Source: Micromonospora sp. R77
Lineage (GTDB): Bacteria > Actinomycetota > Actinomycetes > Mycobacteriales > Micromonosporaceae
Reading direction: 5' to 3'
Length of the DNA: 64,000 nucleotides
NCBI RefSeq assembly: GCF_022747945.1
Contig: NZ_JALDST010000001.1
Span: 5,766,001-5,830,000, forward strand
This document shows, piece by piece, positions 1 through 9,069 of the stretch (its first letter is position 1; every line of letters starts with the position of its first letter). The position numbers were made by a program, and so were the translations under genes. The notes beneath the pieces are model-generated. The model had not been told where the DNA came from, made no database searches, and saw only the letters and a list, made by a program, of their open reading frames with translations.

Positions 1-527
1 GTGCCGTACACGGTGGACGGCTGCGCGCCGATGTTCTCCATGATGTCGATCTCGCCGTTGTTCGGCCACGGGTTGGTGGCGATGTCGTTGCCGAGCATCC
101 AGAAGGCGGGCCACATTCCCTGCCCCCGGGGGATCTTGATGCGCGCCTCGAACCGGCCGTACGCCTGGCTGAAGGTGCCGTTGGTGAGCAGCCGGGCGGA
201 GGTGTACTGGCAGCTGCCGTACCAGCAGGTGTAGCCGGCGGGGTTCTCCCGGCGGGCGGTGATGACGAGGTTGCCGTTGCCGTCGAGGGCGGCGTTGCGG
301 GTGCTGGAGGTGTAGTACTCCAGTTCGTTGTTGCCCCAGCCGCCACCGCCGGTGTCGTAGCGCCACCTGCCGGCGTCCGGTGGTGAGCCGGCGGCGCCGG
401 TGAAGTCGTCGGACCAGGTGACGGTGCCGGGGCCGGCCTGGGCGGGGCTGCCGGTGGTGGCGGTCAGCGCCACCGTCAGCCCCACGCTCGCCAGGGCCAC
501 GGCCGCGAGGATGCGGATGCTGCGCAC
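1..527 (-). CDS. Secreted GH16 family beta-glucanase (C-terminus outside window)
   Basis: This is an exported endo-beta-glucanase of the GH16 (laminarinase-like) type that would cleave beta-1,3 or mixed-linked glucans outside the cell. The visible protein begins with a signal peptide of about 31 residues ending in a PAQAG-like site. The GH16 fold follows, with WSDDF near its start, the N/E-rich GNNELEYYTSS segment, and the catalytic loop GEIDIMENIG, whose two glutamates and aspartate are the family's active site. The GTG start at 527 has GGAGG six bases upstream and sits directly before the hydrophobic leader. The gene runs off the left edge after about 175 codons, so any carbohydrate-binding module is unseen. 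It diverges from the GH3 gene at 784, with a shared palindromic operator between them. Confidence 0.9.
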   Translation of the reverse strand, partial: MRSIRILAAVALASVGLTVALTATTGSPAQAGPGTVTWSDDFTGAAGSPPDAGRWRYDTGGGGWGNNELEYYTSSTRNAALDGNGNLVITARRENPAGYTCWYGSCQYTSARLLTNGTFSQAYGRFEARIKIPRGQGMWPAFWMLGNDIATNPWPNNGEIDIMENIGAQPSTVYG

Positions 528-645
528 GGGGTGCCTCCGTTCGGTGTGCGGTCGTCCCCGCCCCGGTGCCGGGCACCCGACGAACGGTAAACAAACCATA
601 AAGATAGACTTCAATGAAGCTATGAACGAAGTGCGGACCTGTCAA

Positions 646-657
646 GGGAGCGCTCCC
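646..657. promoter_or_regulatory. LacI-type operator palindrome between GH16 and GH3 genes
   Basis: GGGAGCGCTCCC is a perfect 12-bp palindrome in the 256-bp divergent intergenic region. It matches the core of known actinobacterial CebR-type operators (TGGGAGCGCTCCCA), which are bound by LacI-family repressors of glucan-utilization genes. The surrounding 590-640 stretch is AT-rich for this genome and probably holds the promoters. The identity of the repressor is inference. Confidence 0.7.
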
Positions 658-783
658 CGAGGTGTTCCGGAACCGGCCGAAAACATTGACGCCGCCCGAT
701 CAGGTTCGGAAGGATGCCGGGGACGGGACCCGGCCCGCCCGGCCACGGGGACACCGGTGACCGGTCCTGTGAGGAGGCACCAG

Positions 784-3423
784 ATGAGACCGCACAGGTA
801 CGCCGCCCTTGTCGGGGTCGGCGCCCTGGCCGTGGCCCTGTCACCGGCCCCACCCGCGGCGGCCGCCGACGCCCAGACCGTCACCGTCGGGGGTGGACGA
901 CCGGTCTACCAGGCGCCGGAGGGCCGGCGGGTCCCGGTGGACGTGATGGTGTCCACCTCCGACGGTCGGCCGCTGGCCATCCCGGTCACCGTGCGCTGGG
1001 CGACCGGCGCCGGCACCGCCACCCCCGGCGCGGACTACACCGCGGCGTCCGGCGTGCTCACTTTCCCGGCCGGCAGCCCGTCGGGAACCGTGCGGCCGGT
1101 CACCGTCACGCTGCGCCGCGACCGGGCCGCCGAGACCGCCGAGACCGTCCCGCTGACCCTCGACTCCACCGACGCCACCGTCGGCACCGCGCCGACCGTG
1201 GTGATCGACGCGCACGGCCTGCCGTACCTCGACCGGCGACTGCCGGTGCGGCGGCGGGTCGACGACCTGCTCGCCCGGATGACCCTCGCCGAGAAGATCG
1301 GCCAGATGACCCAGGCGGAGCGCGCCGCCGTCGCCGACGACCCCGGCCGGGTCGCCCGGTGGCAGCTCGGCTCGGTGCTCTCCGGCGGCGGCTCCACCCC
1401 GGCCAGCAACACCCCCGCCGCCTGGGTCGAGATGGTCAACGGCCTCCAGGCGCAGGCGCTGGCCACCCGGCTGCAGATCCCGCTGATCTACGGCGTCGAC
1501 GCGGTGCACGGCCACGGCAACGTGTACGGCGCCACCGTCTTCCCACACAACGTCGGGCTCGGCGCCACCCGCGATCCCGCACTGGTGGAACGGGTCGGCC
1601 ACGCCACCGCCGCCGAGGTGCGCGCCACCGGCATCCCGTGGAACTTCGCGCCCTGCGTCTGCGTCTCCCGCGACGAGCGGTGGGGCCGCAGCTACGAGAG
1701 CTTCGGCGAGGACCCGGCCCTGGTGGTGTCGATGGAGACCGTCATCGACGGCCTCCAGGGCCGCCCGGGCCGGCTCGCCGACGACGACCGGGTGCTCGCC
1801 ACCGCCAAGCACTTCGCCGGTGACGGCGACACCGACTACGACGAGGCCACCGCCGCCGCCAACGAGGGCAAGCCCTGGTGGGAGCAGAAGTACCCGATCG
1901 ACCAGGGCGTCACCGTCACCGACCGGGAGCACTTCGCCCGAGTCGACCTCGCCCCGTACGGGCCGGCGGTGCGCCGGCACCGGATCGGCAGCGTGATGCC
2001 GTCGTTCTCCAGCGTGGACTGGACCGAGGACGGCCTCGGCAACCCGACGAAGATGCACGCCAACCCCGACCTGATCACCGGTGAGCTCAAGGGCCGGCTC
2101 GGCTTCGACGGCTTCGTGATCACCGACTGGGAGGGCATCCACCAGATCCCCGACCCGGCCGACCCGACCAACGGCGGGCTGACCGGCTACAAGGTGCGGG
2201 TCGGCGTCAACGCCGGCAGCGACATGTTCATGGAGCCCAACACCGCCGAGCAGTTCGAGCAGCTGCTGCTCGCCGAGGTGACCGCCGGCCGGGTCGGCCA
2301 GGCCCGGATCGACGACGCGGTCCGCCGGATCCTGGCCCAGAAGTTCGCCCTCGGCCTCTTCGAGCAGCCGTACGCCTCGGCCGCCAACGTCGACCGGGTC
2401 GGCAGCGCCGCGCACCGGGCGATCGGCCGGGAGGCGGTCGCCAAGTCGCAGGTGCTGCTGAAGAACAGCGGGCAGGCGCTGCCGCTGCGCCCCGACGCGA
2501 AGCTCTACGTGGCCGGGCGCAACGCCGACGACCTGGGCAACCAGGCCGGCGGCTGGACCATCGCCTGGCAGGGCGTCTCCGGCACCGACACGATCCCCGG
2601 CACCTCGATCCTGAACGGCATCCGGGAGGTGGCGCCGCAGGCCCGGGTGACGTACAGCGCCGACGCGTCCGCGCCCACCGGTGACGCCCAGGTCGGCGTG
2701 GTGGTGGTCGGCGAGACCCCGTACGCCGAGGGCTACGGCGACGTCGGCGGCCCGGAGTGCGGCTGGTGCACCGTGCCGCAGCAGGAGGAGAAGTCGCTGC
2801 GCCTGCAACCCGCCGACCGGGCGGTCGTCGACAAGGTCTGCGCCGCGCTGCCGACCTGCGTGGTGCTGGTCGTCTCCGGCCGGCCGCAGGTCGTCACCGA
2901 CCAGCTCGGCGAGATCGACGCGCTGGTCGCGTCCTGGCTGCCCGGCAGCGAGGGCGCCGGGGTGGCCGACGTGCTCTTCGGTCGTCGTCCGTTCACCGGC
3001 CGGCTGCCGGTGAGCTGGCCCGGTGCCGAGGCGCAGGTGCCGATCAACGTCGGCGACGCCGACTACCGGCCGCTGTACCCGTTCGGCTGGGGGCTGCGTA
3101 CCGATCCGGCCCGGTCCCGGCTGGCGGCGGTGGCCGCCGACCGGCCGCAGCTGCGGGCGGCGCTCGCGGCGGCGGCGTGGAACCTCGACGGCTCGCTGCG
3201 CGACGCCCCCGAGGTGTTGCCGCTGCTCGGGCGGCACCTGCGCGGCGGTGACCCGGCGCTGGTCGACGCGATCCTCGCCGTCGTCCGGGACGCCGCCCAG
3301 GCGGCCGTCGTGCGGGGCACGGCACCCGCGGACTGGGCGGCGCTGATCGCCGACGCCGAGCACGCCCAGCTCACCGGTGACCCGCTGCGCGCGTTCGGCC
3401 TGCTCGTCCGCGTCGCCCGGTGA
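784..3423 (+). CDS. Secreted GH3 beta-glucosidase with N-terminal Calx-beta domain
   Basis: This exported glycoside hydrolase family 3 enzyme is expected to release glucose from beta-glucan oligosaccharides produced by endo-glucanases. It has a signal peptide over about residues 1-29. A Calx-beta-like sandwich of about 110 residues follows (PVTVRWATGAGTATPGADY and a TLTLD-like ending). Then come the GH3 barrel (QMTQAERAA, GVDAVHGHGN, KHFAGDGDTDYDE near residue 342, nucleophile aspartate of ITDWEG near 448) and the GH3 C-domain (VLLKNSGQALPL). A helical tail of about 100 residues closes the protein. The ATG at 784 is chosen because it follows GAGGAGG and opens the signal peptide; an open frame continues upstream but has no such features. 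It is a paralogue of the enzyme at 18049 and shares the GGGAGCGCTCCC operator with the GH16 gene. Confidence 0.9.
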   Translation: MRPHRYAALVGVGALAVALSPAPPAAAADAQTVTVGGGRPVYQAPEGRRVPVDVMVSTSDGRPLAIPVTVRWATGAGTATPGADYTAASGVLTFPAGSPSGTVRPVTVTLRRDRAAETAETVPLTLDSTDATVGTAPTVVIDAHGLPYLDRRLPVRRRVDDLLARMTLAEKIGQMTQAERAAVADDPGRVARWQLGSVLSGGGSTPASNTPAAWVEMVNGLQAQALATRLQIPLIYGVDAVHGHGNVYGATVFPHNVGLGATRDPALVERVGHATAAEVRATGIPWNFAPCVCVSRDERWGRSYESFGEDPALVVSMETVIDGLQGRPGRLADDDRVLATAKHFAGDGDTDYDEATAAANEGKPWWEQKYPIDQGVTVTDREHFARVDLAPYGPAVRRHRIGSVMPSFSSVDWTEDGLGNPTKMHANPDLITGELKGRLGFDGFVITDWEGIHQIPDPADPTNGGLTGYKVRVGVNAGSDMFMEPNTAEQFEQLLLAEVTAGRVGQARIDDAVRRILAQKFALGLFEQPYASAANVDRVGSAAHRAIGREAVAKSQVLLKNSGQALPLRPDAKLYVAGRNADDLGNQAGGWTIAWQGVSGTDTIPGTSILNGIREVAPQARVTYSADASAPTGDAQVGVVVVGETPYAEGYGDVGGPECGWCTVPQQEEKSLRLQPADRAVVDKVCAALPTCVVLVVSGRPQVVTDQLGEIDALVASWLPGSEGAGVADVLFGRRPFTGRLPVSWPGAEAQVPINVGDADYRPLYPFGWGLRTDPARSRLAAVAADRPQLRAALAAAAWNLDGSLRDAPEVLPLLGRHLRGGDPALVDAILAVVRDAAQAAVVRGTAPADWAALIADAEHAQLTGDPLRAFGLLVRVAR

Positions 3424-3428
3424 GAGTG

Positions 3429-3467
3429 TGCGGAGGGGCCCCGGTCACCGTGCGGGGCCCCTCCGCA
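3429..3467. terminator. Bidirectional hairpin terminator
   Basis: A perfect 15-bp stem (TGCGGAGGGGCCCCG with its complement) and a 9-nt loop lie exactly between the convergent stops of the GH3 and SGNH genes. No U-tract is seen, as is usual in high-GC actinobacteria. Confidence 0.8.
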
Positions 3468-3472
3468 GGCGG

Positions 3473-4357
3473 TCAGTTCAGCGTGGCCAGCAGGGCGGTG
3501 GCCATGCCCGCCTCGCCCCGGGCGTTCGGGTGGAACGGGGCGGCCGAGTTCTCCGGGACCAGGCCCTCCACCCACCGGGTGCTGCTGCTCTTGCAGGTGT
3601 CGTGGCCGATCGACGGGGTGTAGACGTCGGCGTAGGTGGCGTCGTTGGCGGCGGCGGTGTTCGCCAGCATCGTGTTCAGCGCCTTTGCGACGCCGCGCAG
3701 GTACGGCACGTCCTGGTAGGCGATCGGGACGACGGGCCAGCAGCCGTAGCCGCTGTCCGGCAGGATCGCCGGGTAGCCGAGCACGACGATGCGCGCGCCC
3801 GGGGCAGCGGCCCGGACGGATCGCAGCACACTGGCCACCTTCGGCGCGGTGGCGTCGATGCGCGCCCGCAGCTGGTCGGTGCCCCCGGCGGTGTACGTGT
3901 TCTTGCAGGGCGATCCGAGTGGGCTCTTCAGGCTGGCCTGCGCGCAGTCGCTGATGATGCCGGAGAAGCCGATGTCGTTGCCGCCGATCTCGACCGTGAC
4001 CAGCGTGGTGTCCGCGGTGACCGCGCTGAGCTGCGGCGGCAGCGGGATGCCGAGTTCACCGCTGCCGCCGACGAGGATGTCGGCGGTGGTGGCGCCGGAG
4101 CAGCTCACGTCGGCGAGGGCGGCGGAGCCGGCGGACGCGGCGACCAGGGACGGGTAGTTGCGGTTCGACCGGAGGCAGTTGAGGTCGACCTGGGTGGGGA
4201 TCAGCGGGCCGGCGGTGTACGAGTCGCCCAGCGCGACGTAGCGCCCGGTGGGCACGGCGGCGCTGGCGGGTGGGGTGACGGCGAGCACTGTTCCGGCGAC
4301 GGCGGTGGCGAGTGCGGCCATCCGGGCGGCCGTCCGGAACGGGCGGGGACGGGTCAT
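3473..4357 (-). CDS. Secreted SGNH/GDSL-family lipase or esterase
   Basis: This is an extracellular ester hydrolase of the SGNH family, similar in architecture to Streptomyces secreted lipases and phospholipases. The 294-residue protein has a twin-arginine-like or Sec leader (MTRPRPFRTAARM, then a hydrophobic stretch to PASA). Block I is GDSYTAG with the catalytic serine. The GGNDIG block supplies the oxyanion glycine and asparagine, and the C-terminal block FHPNARGE carries the catalytic histidine. Six cysteines match the disulfide pattern common in secreted members. The start is the ATG at 4357, immediately before the leader. The gene is monocistronic: it ends at the terminator shared with the GH3 gene and is preceded by an AT-richer promoter-like stretch (4400-4440). 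Substrate cannot be told from sequence. Confidence 0.9.
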   Translation of the reverse strand: MTRPRPFRTAARMAALATAVAGTVLAVTPPASAAVPTGRYVALGDSYTAGPLIPTQVDLNCLRSNRNYPSLVAASAGSAALADVSCSGATTADILVGGSGELGIPLPPQLSAVTADTTLVTVEIGGNDIGFSGIISDCAQASLKSPLGSPCKNTYTAGGTDQLRARIDATAPKVASVLRSVRAAAPGARIVVLGYPAILPDSGYGCWPVVPIAYQDVPYLRGVAKALNTMLANTAAANDATYADVYTPSIGHDTCKSSSTRWVEGLVPENSAAPFHPNARGEAGMATALLATLN

Positions 4358-4434
4358 GGGGGCTCCCGGCGGTGGGGGATCACGGGTGCGCTGATTCTGT
4401 CCGCGATGACGCCGAGGGTCAATATAGACAGCAA

Positions 4435-5715
4435 TCATTCGAGTGTGGCGGGTGTGGGACGGGTGGGTTCGGCTTCCCGCTGCCGCGCCACCGGCGGCGG
4501 CCGGCGCATCGCGTGCCACGGCCCGCCCCACAGTGGCGTGAGCACCGCCAACATATAGCAGGCGCTGACGGTGAGCATGGTGGCCGTGGTGCCGAACCGG
4601 TCGACCGCCAGCCCGGCGCCGAGCGCGCCGACCGGCATGGCGGCCCAGCAGCCGGCGCCGATGACCCCGTACACCCGGGCCCGCATGGCTGCCGGCACCC
4701 GTTCCAGCTCCACCGCGCCGATCAACGGGTTGATCGCGCCGGCGGCCAGGCCGGCCACCGCGACGACCGCGAGAACCACCGGCAGCGGTGGCGCGGCGGC
4801 GAGCGCCCACAGTGGCGGCGCTCCGCACACCGCGTAGGCGGTGACGAACGCGGCCCGGCGGGGCAGCCGGTGCCCCACAGCGCTGAACAGCAGCGAACCG
4901 ACCAGCGCGCCCGCGCCCATGGTCCCGACCAGCAGGCCGAACGCGGCCGGTCCGCCCAGGTCGCGGTCGGCGACGACCGGCAGCAGCACGTTGCTCTTGG
5001 CCGCATCGAAGAGGTTGGTCACCATCACCAGCAGGACCATGGCACGCAGCAACGGTTCGCGGACCAGGAAGCGCAGCCCTGCGGAGAACTGCTGCCAGTA
5101 GCCGCCGGCATCCGCCTCGGCCTCCTCGACGGACGGCCGCAGGCCGCGCGGCACGAGCAGCGTCACGACCAGCGCCGAGGCGGCGAACGTCGCCGCGTCG
5201 ACGGCCAGCACCGGCAGCGCACCCAGCACGCCGACCAGCAGACCGGCCACCGGCGCGCCGATCATGCGGGCGCCGCGCGAGGTCGCCTCCTGCCAGCCGA
5301 CCGCCCGCTCGATCGGCACCCCGGCCGCGACCGCCGCCTCCGGCAGCAGCGCGGTGCGGGCGGTCTGACCCGGGGTGTCCAGCAACCCGCTGACGAAGAC
5401 CAGCGCCAGCAGGGCCGGGAAGGGCAGGCCGACCGTGGCGTGCAACAGGGGTACGGCGGCGACCGTCACGCCGGAGACCACGTCGGCCAGCACGCTGGCC
5501 CGGCGGTAGCCGATCCGGTCGACCAGCACCCCGCCGAACGCGCCGCCGAGCACCACGGGCGCGGTGGCGAACGCGCCGGCCAGCCCGGTGGCCGCCGGCG
5601 AGCCGGTCTCGGCCAGCACGTAGAGCGGCAGCGCGATGAGCGTCAGCACGTTGCCGGTCAGCGAGACGGCGTGCCCGATCAGCAGCCCGACCAACGGCCG
5701 GCGGTCGCGGCTCAC
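4435..5715 (-). CDS. MFS transporter, EntS/MFS_3-like exporter
   Basis: This 12-helix major facilitator transporter of the MFS_3 type is related to EntS-like siderophore and macrolide exporters, and probably exports a small molecule by proton antiport. The sequence alternates hydrophobic segments across about 426 residues. It has the loop 2-3 motif VLVDRIGYRRASVLAD and the mid-protein GWQEATSRGARMIGAPVAG that is typical of this subgroup. The GTG at 5715 is chosen because it opens just before the first membrane helix (PLVGLLIGHAVSLTGN). An upstream in-frame ATG at 5814 would add a low-complexity tail that overlaps nothing else, so it cannot be excluded. The substrate is not predictable, and no linked biosynthetic genes are seen. 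Confidence 0.8.
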   Translation of the reverse strand: MSRDRRPLVGLLIGHAVSLTGNVLTLIALPLYVLAETGSPAATGLAGAFATAPVVLGGAFGGVLVDRIGYRRASVLADVVSGVTVAAVPLLHATVGLPFPALLALVFVSGLLDTPGQTARTALLPEAAVAAGVPIERAVGWQEATSRGARMIGAPVAGLLVGVLGALPVLAVDAATFAASALVVTLLVPRGLRPSVEEAEADAGGYWQQFSAGLRFLVREPLLRAMVLLVMVTNLFDAAKSNVLLPVVADRDLGGPAAFGLLVGTMGAGALVGSLLFSAVGHRLPRRAAFVTAYAVCGAPPLWALAAAPPLPVVLAVVAVAGLAAGAINPLIGAVELERVPAAMRARVYGVIGAGCWAAMPVGALGAGLAVDRFGTTATMLTVSACYMLAVLTPLWGGPWHAMRRPPPVARQREAEPTRPTPATLE

Positions 5716-5845
5716 CGCGGCCCCCGGCGGGCCTGTCCCGAACCGACGGGATATGAAGGACGAGAGGTCTTGTGCCTCGGCTCCACCGGGCCGGCCAGGC
5801 GGCCCGTCCGGCACCGGCTCCGGGACACGATCATGGCCCGGCGGG

Positions 5846-6343
5846 TCAGTCGCGCCGGGTGGCGGTACGGCCCTTGAGCCGGCGGCCGAGTTCCCGGGCG
5901 ATCTCCCGGTTGGCGTCCCGCTCGGCGAGGGCCTGCCGCTTGTCGTACGACTTCTTGCCCCGGGCCAGGCCCAGCTCGACCTTGGCCCAGCCGTTCGAGA
6001 AGTACATCGACAGCGGCACCAGGGTGTACCCGCCGCCGGCCTCGCGCAGCTTGTCCAGGATCCGGGCGATCTCGATCTTGTTGAGCAGCAGTTTGCGGGT
6101 GCGCCGGGGCGCGTGGTTGGTCCAGGTGCCGTAGCCGTACTCGGCGATGTGCAGGCCGTAGAGCAGCAGCTCCCCGTCGCGTTCCTGGGCGAACGCGTCG
6201 ACCAGCGACACCCGCCCCTCGCGCAGCGACTTTACCTCGGTACCGGCCAGCACCAGCCCCGCCTCGTAGGTCTTGAGGACGGTGTAGTCGTGCCGGGCCT
6301 TCTTGTTGGTGGCGATGACCTTCCGCCCGGTCTCCCTGGCCAC
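5846..6343 (-). CDS. smpB: SsrA-binding protein SmpB
   Basis: SmpB binds tmRNA and delivers it to stalled ribosomes for trans-translation. The 165-residue protein shows the full family pattern: [13 protein letters not shown] at the start, [12 protein letters not shown], the conserved [14 protein letters not shown] block, [20 protein letters not shown] and the basic tail [15 protein letters not shown] that enters the ribosome. The GTG at 6343 gives the standard N-terminus MARETGRK. The tmRNA gene often lies beside smpB in bacteria, but the 130 bp between this stop and the next gene is too short to hold one. Identification is secure. Confidence 0.97.
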   Translation of the reverse strand: MARETGRKVIATNKKARHDYTVLKTYEAGLVLAGTEVKSLREGRVSLVDAFAQERDGELLLYGLHIAEYGYGTWTNHAPRRTRKLLLNKIEIARILDKLREAGGGYTLVPLSMYFSNGWAKVELGLARGKKSYDKRQALAERDANREIARELGRRLKGRTATRRD

Positions 6344-6377
6344 GCCCGCCTCCCGTTGCTCGACCGGGAGCAGGATA

Positions 6378-6411
6378 CCCGTCGGTGCCGGCCGGGACCG
6401 GCACCGACGGG
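6378..6411 (-). terminator. Rho-independent-type hairpin
   Basis: A perfect 14-bp stem, CCCGTCGGTGCCGG with its complement, and a 6-nt loop lie 11 nt downstream of the stop of the secreted protein gene at 6422. They separate that gene from smpB. Confidence 0.8.
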
Positions 6412-6421
6412 CGGCCGGAGA

Positions 6422-6979
6422 TCAGACCCGGCACTGCCAGGAGTACGCGTCGCGGAAGCTGACGAACCGCTCGACGGTGGCGTAGCCGAGGGTGGTCTCC
6501 CGGCAGGTGGCCAGCACGTCGACGGCGGAGTACGTCACCCCGGCCCGGCTGTACGACACGCACCGCCAGTCGTAGACCGTGCCGCCGGTCAGCACCGCGT
6601 CGGAGTGCCCGGTCACCTGGCACCAGCGGGTGAAGTCGGGGACGACCACGTCGGCCCGCACGCGCCAGCAGCGTACCGACGTCGGGTCGTAGAAGTTGCC
6701 GATCCGGTCGACGGCCGCGTCGGTCCGGTACGTCCACCGGCAGGCCGCGTCGAACGCCAGGTCGGTCTGCCGCCCGTCGGCGGTCCGGCAGTGCCAGTCG
6801 TACGCGGTGCCGCCGATCAGCGTCGCCTCGGCCGCGCCGACCGACCGGCAGTACGCGGACAGGTCCAGCCCGCCCAGCTCCTGCGGCGGCAGGGGCGAGG
6901 CGTGCGCGGCGGCCGGCGCGGCCAGCGCGGCGGCGACCAGGGTGAGCGTGGTGAGCACGGTACGCAGGATGCGTCGCAT
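6422..6979 (-). CDS. Secreted protein with two cysteine-paired tandem repeats, function unknown
   Basis: I do not recognise a named family. The 185-residue product has a clear signal peptide (hydrophobic core, AAAHA cleavage region). Two homologous units of about 70 residues follow. Both contain the pattern D-[LF]-x2-[YW]-C, then GGT[AV]YDW-[HR]-C, then a third cysteine at -[AT]C-R, and end in a W-R-V or W-Q-C-R-V segment. This gives an even number of cysteines per unit, consistent with disulfides outside the cell. The order and spacing resemble small secreted beta-rich modules, but no catalytic motif is visible. The start is the ATG at 6979, and the gene ends at a strong hairpin. It lies just downstream of the secreted subtilase gene in the same direction (60 bp apart), so the two may be co-transcribed. 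Confidence 0.75.
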   Translation of the reverse strand: MRRILRTVLTTLTLVAAALAAPAAAHASPLPPQELGGLDLSAYCRSVGAAEATLIGGTAYDWHCRTADGRQTDLAFDAACRWTYRTDAAVDRIGNFYDPTSVRCWRVRADVVVPDFTRWCQVTGHSDAVLTGGTVYDWRCVSYSRAGVTYSAVDVLATCRETTLGYATVERFVSFRDAYSWQCRV

Positions 6980-7039
6980 GATCGTCCTTCCGGTTGCGGA
7001 TCGGGATGGGGACGGTGGTGGGACGTCGCGGTGCGCGGG

Positions 7040-8782
7040 TCAGCGCCGGCAGGGCCAGACGCCGCGGAAGCTGCCGGTCAGGTCGGCAACCACCTGGGTG
7101 GTGCCGGCGGGCCCGGCGAGCAGCCGCCGGTTGTCGATGTCGAAGCAACCGGCGTCGCTGTCGGTGTAGTCCTGCTCGACGTGCGCCCAGTCACCGAGCG
7201 TGTACTTGTACTCCAGTTCCGTCCCGCCCGGCACGGTCAGCACCGTCCGGTACGGGCCGGTGGCGTCCACCCGGTGCAGCGGGTAGGCGCCGGGGTCCCA
7301 GTCGGGCAGCCCGGTGCCGAGCCGGTCGAGCGTGCCGGCCAGGTGCACCCCCGGGCCGTCGATCGCCGGGTCACCGGGGCGTACGCCCACCTGGAGCAGG
7401 ACGCGGGTGGTGTCGCCGGGGTGCCCGGTGGCGGCGCGCAGCGCCAGGTCGACGTCGAGCACGCCCGCGCCCAGCGGCAGTCGTCGGGGGCGACGGTGGG
7501 CCGGGCGGTGCGGGTGAGCAGCCCGGTCAGCTCGCCGGGGACGAGGTCGGGGCGGCGTCGAGCAGCAGCGCCGCGGCGGCGGCCACGTGCGGTGCCGCCA
7601 TGCTGGTGCCGGCGTACGCGGCGTAGCCGTCGCCCTCGGCCACGGTGGCGCCGGTGTCGACGGTGGAGAGCACGCCGTGCTCGTGGTCCCCGCCGGGGGC
7701 GGCGAGTTCGACGTCCGTACCCCGGTTGGAGTAGGCCGCCGGCTCGCCAGTGCGGGTGCTGGCCGCCACGGTGAGCACGCCCGCGCAGCTGGCCGGGGTG
7801 TAGTCGGCGGCGTCGGCACCGGCGTTGCCGGCGGACACGACCACGGCCACGCCCGGGCCACCGCGCCGTCGACCGCCGCCTGGGTGGCCGGGTCGCAGGC
7901 GCCCGGCGCGCCGAGGCTCAGGTTGAGCACCCGCGCCGGGGTGGGGTTGTCGGGCACGCCGGGCACCGTCCCGCCGGAGGCCCAGACGATGGCGTCGACC
8001 AGGTCGGCGGTGCTGCCACCGCAGCGGGCGAGCACCCGTACCGGCTGGATACGCGCGCCAGGGGCGAGCCCGGCGATGCCGGTGCCGTTGTCCCGGGTCG
8101 CGGCGATGGTGCCGGCGACATGGGTGCCGTGCCAGCTGCTGGGCCGGAACCGGTCGCCGCAGTCGCCGGGCTCCGCCCAGTCGCCCTGGTCGGTGGCGTC
8201 GGGGTCGCGGCCGTCGCCGTCCCGGGCGTCGGCGGCAGAGCTGACGAAGTCGTACCCGGGGACCAGGTGGGCGGCCAGGTCGTGGTGCGTGGTGGCGCCG
8301 GTGTCCAGTACGGCGACCGTGACGCCCGCACCGTCCGCGCCGGTGTCCCACGCGGGCCCGGCGTAGACGCCGCCGAGCGGGTCGTGCAGGTCCCACTGCT
8401 CGGCCCAGCGGGTGTCGTCGGGGGTGGCGTCGGCGTGCAGCCGCGCCTCGGGGGCCGCCCAGCCGACGTCGGCGCGGCGGCGCAACCGGTCGAGCACCGC
8501 GGCGCTGGTGGCCGGGGCCAGCGGCCGGTCGGCGCGAACGAGGAGGTCGCCGGTGGCGAGTACCCGGGTGACGGTGAGCCGCTGGCCGGTGGCCCGGCCG
8601 ACGGCGGCCAGGTCGTCGGCGAGCCGGCCGGGGGCGACGCCGCGTCGCGTCGCCGGACCGATCAGGAAGGAGCTGGTGCCGGTGGTCCCGGGCGGCGGGG
8701 CCGGGGTGGCCACGGCGGGGACCGCCGGCAGCAGGGTGGCGGCGACCGCCACCACCAGGTGCATCGGGGTATGGATGGACAC
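7040..8782 (-). pseudogene. Secreted S8 subtilase with C-terminal starch-binding-like module, frameshifted
   Basis: This is an exported subtilisin-type serine peptidase. The first reading frame carries a signal peptide, an I9-like propeptide, the catalytic Asp (VAVLDTGATTHHD, about residue 160) and His (SSWHGTHVAG, about 218). The catalytic Ser (GTSMAAPHVA) is present but in another frame. The reading frame must shift near 7853 (a C/G run), again near 7550, and again near 7476. Each shift is explained by one missing base, and together they restore the original frame. The C-terminal 130 residues (VYLAG-like, WDPGAYPL, LEYKYTLGDWAHVEQD, DIDNR) resemble a CBM20-type starch-binding fold. The start GTG at 8782 is preceded by GGAAG. 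It is either a pseudogene or a victim of sequencing indels; the latter fits the shared run context. Confidence 0.8.
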
Positions 8783-8833
8783 GGGTCTTCCTTCGCACTC
8801 GGACGCGGCCCCGCGCACCGCGGCGCCGGCTCC

Positions 8834-8879
8834 ACGCTAGGTGTCCATGTAAGACCTTTCAAGGATTGCAAGTGGACAC
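8834..8879 (-). promoter_or_regulatory. Promoter with inverted-repeat operator upstream of the subtilase
   Basis: On the minus strand, TTGAAA (8857-8862) and TAGCGT (8834-8839) are separated by 17 bp, a plausible -35/-10 pair ending about 50 bp before the GTG start. The -35 element lies inside an inverted repeat with 7-bp arms, GTGTCCA (8841-8847) and TGGACAC (8873-8879). This part of the intergenic region is clearly AT-richer than its surroundings. The role is inferred from position only. Confidence 0.45.
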
Positions 8880-9009
8880 TCATGAGAAGAAAGAATTTCC
8901 GGGATCTTGCGAAAGTTAACACCGGGCCACTGGCCTGCGACGCGCTACGACGGCCCGTTCGCACTGTGGGACGCCCCGGAGGCACCGCCGCTCGGCGAGA
9001 GCACGCCGC

Positions 9010-9060
9010 AGCCGGGAGGTAGTGGCCTCGTCGGGCTTCGGAGGCCACTACCTCCCGGCT
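9010..9060. terminator. Long perfect hairpin terminator
   Basis: A 20-bp perfect stem (9010-9029 with 9041-9060) and an 11-nt loop sit just downstream of the lysoplasmalogenase-like gene, which is read on the minus strand. It would isolate that operon from the subtilase promoter. Confidence 0.85.
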
Positions 9061-9069
9061 CGTGCCGGA

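Noticed and set aside
841..3363. Long antisense open frame opposite the GH3 gene (840 codons)
   Set aside because: It mirrors the GC-biased third positions of the real gene, is full of low-complexity Arg/Gly/Val, and has no motifs or ribosome site.
5716..5845. Possible tmRNA gene next to smpB
   Set aside because: Only 130 bp are available and no tRNA-like ends are visible, while tmRNA needs roughly 350 bases.
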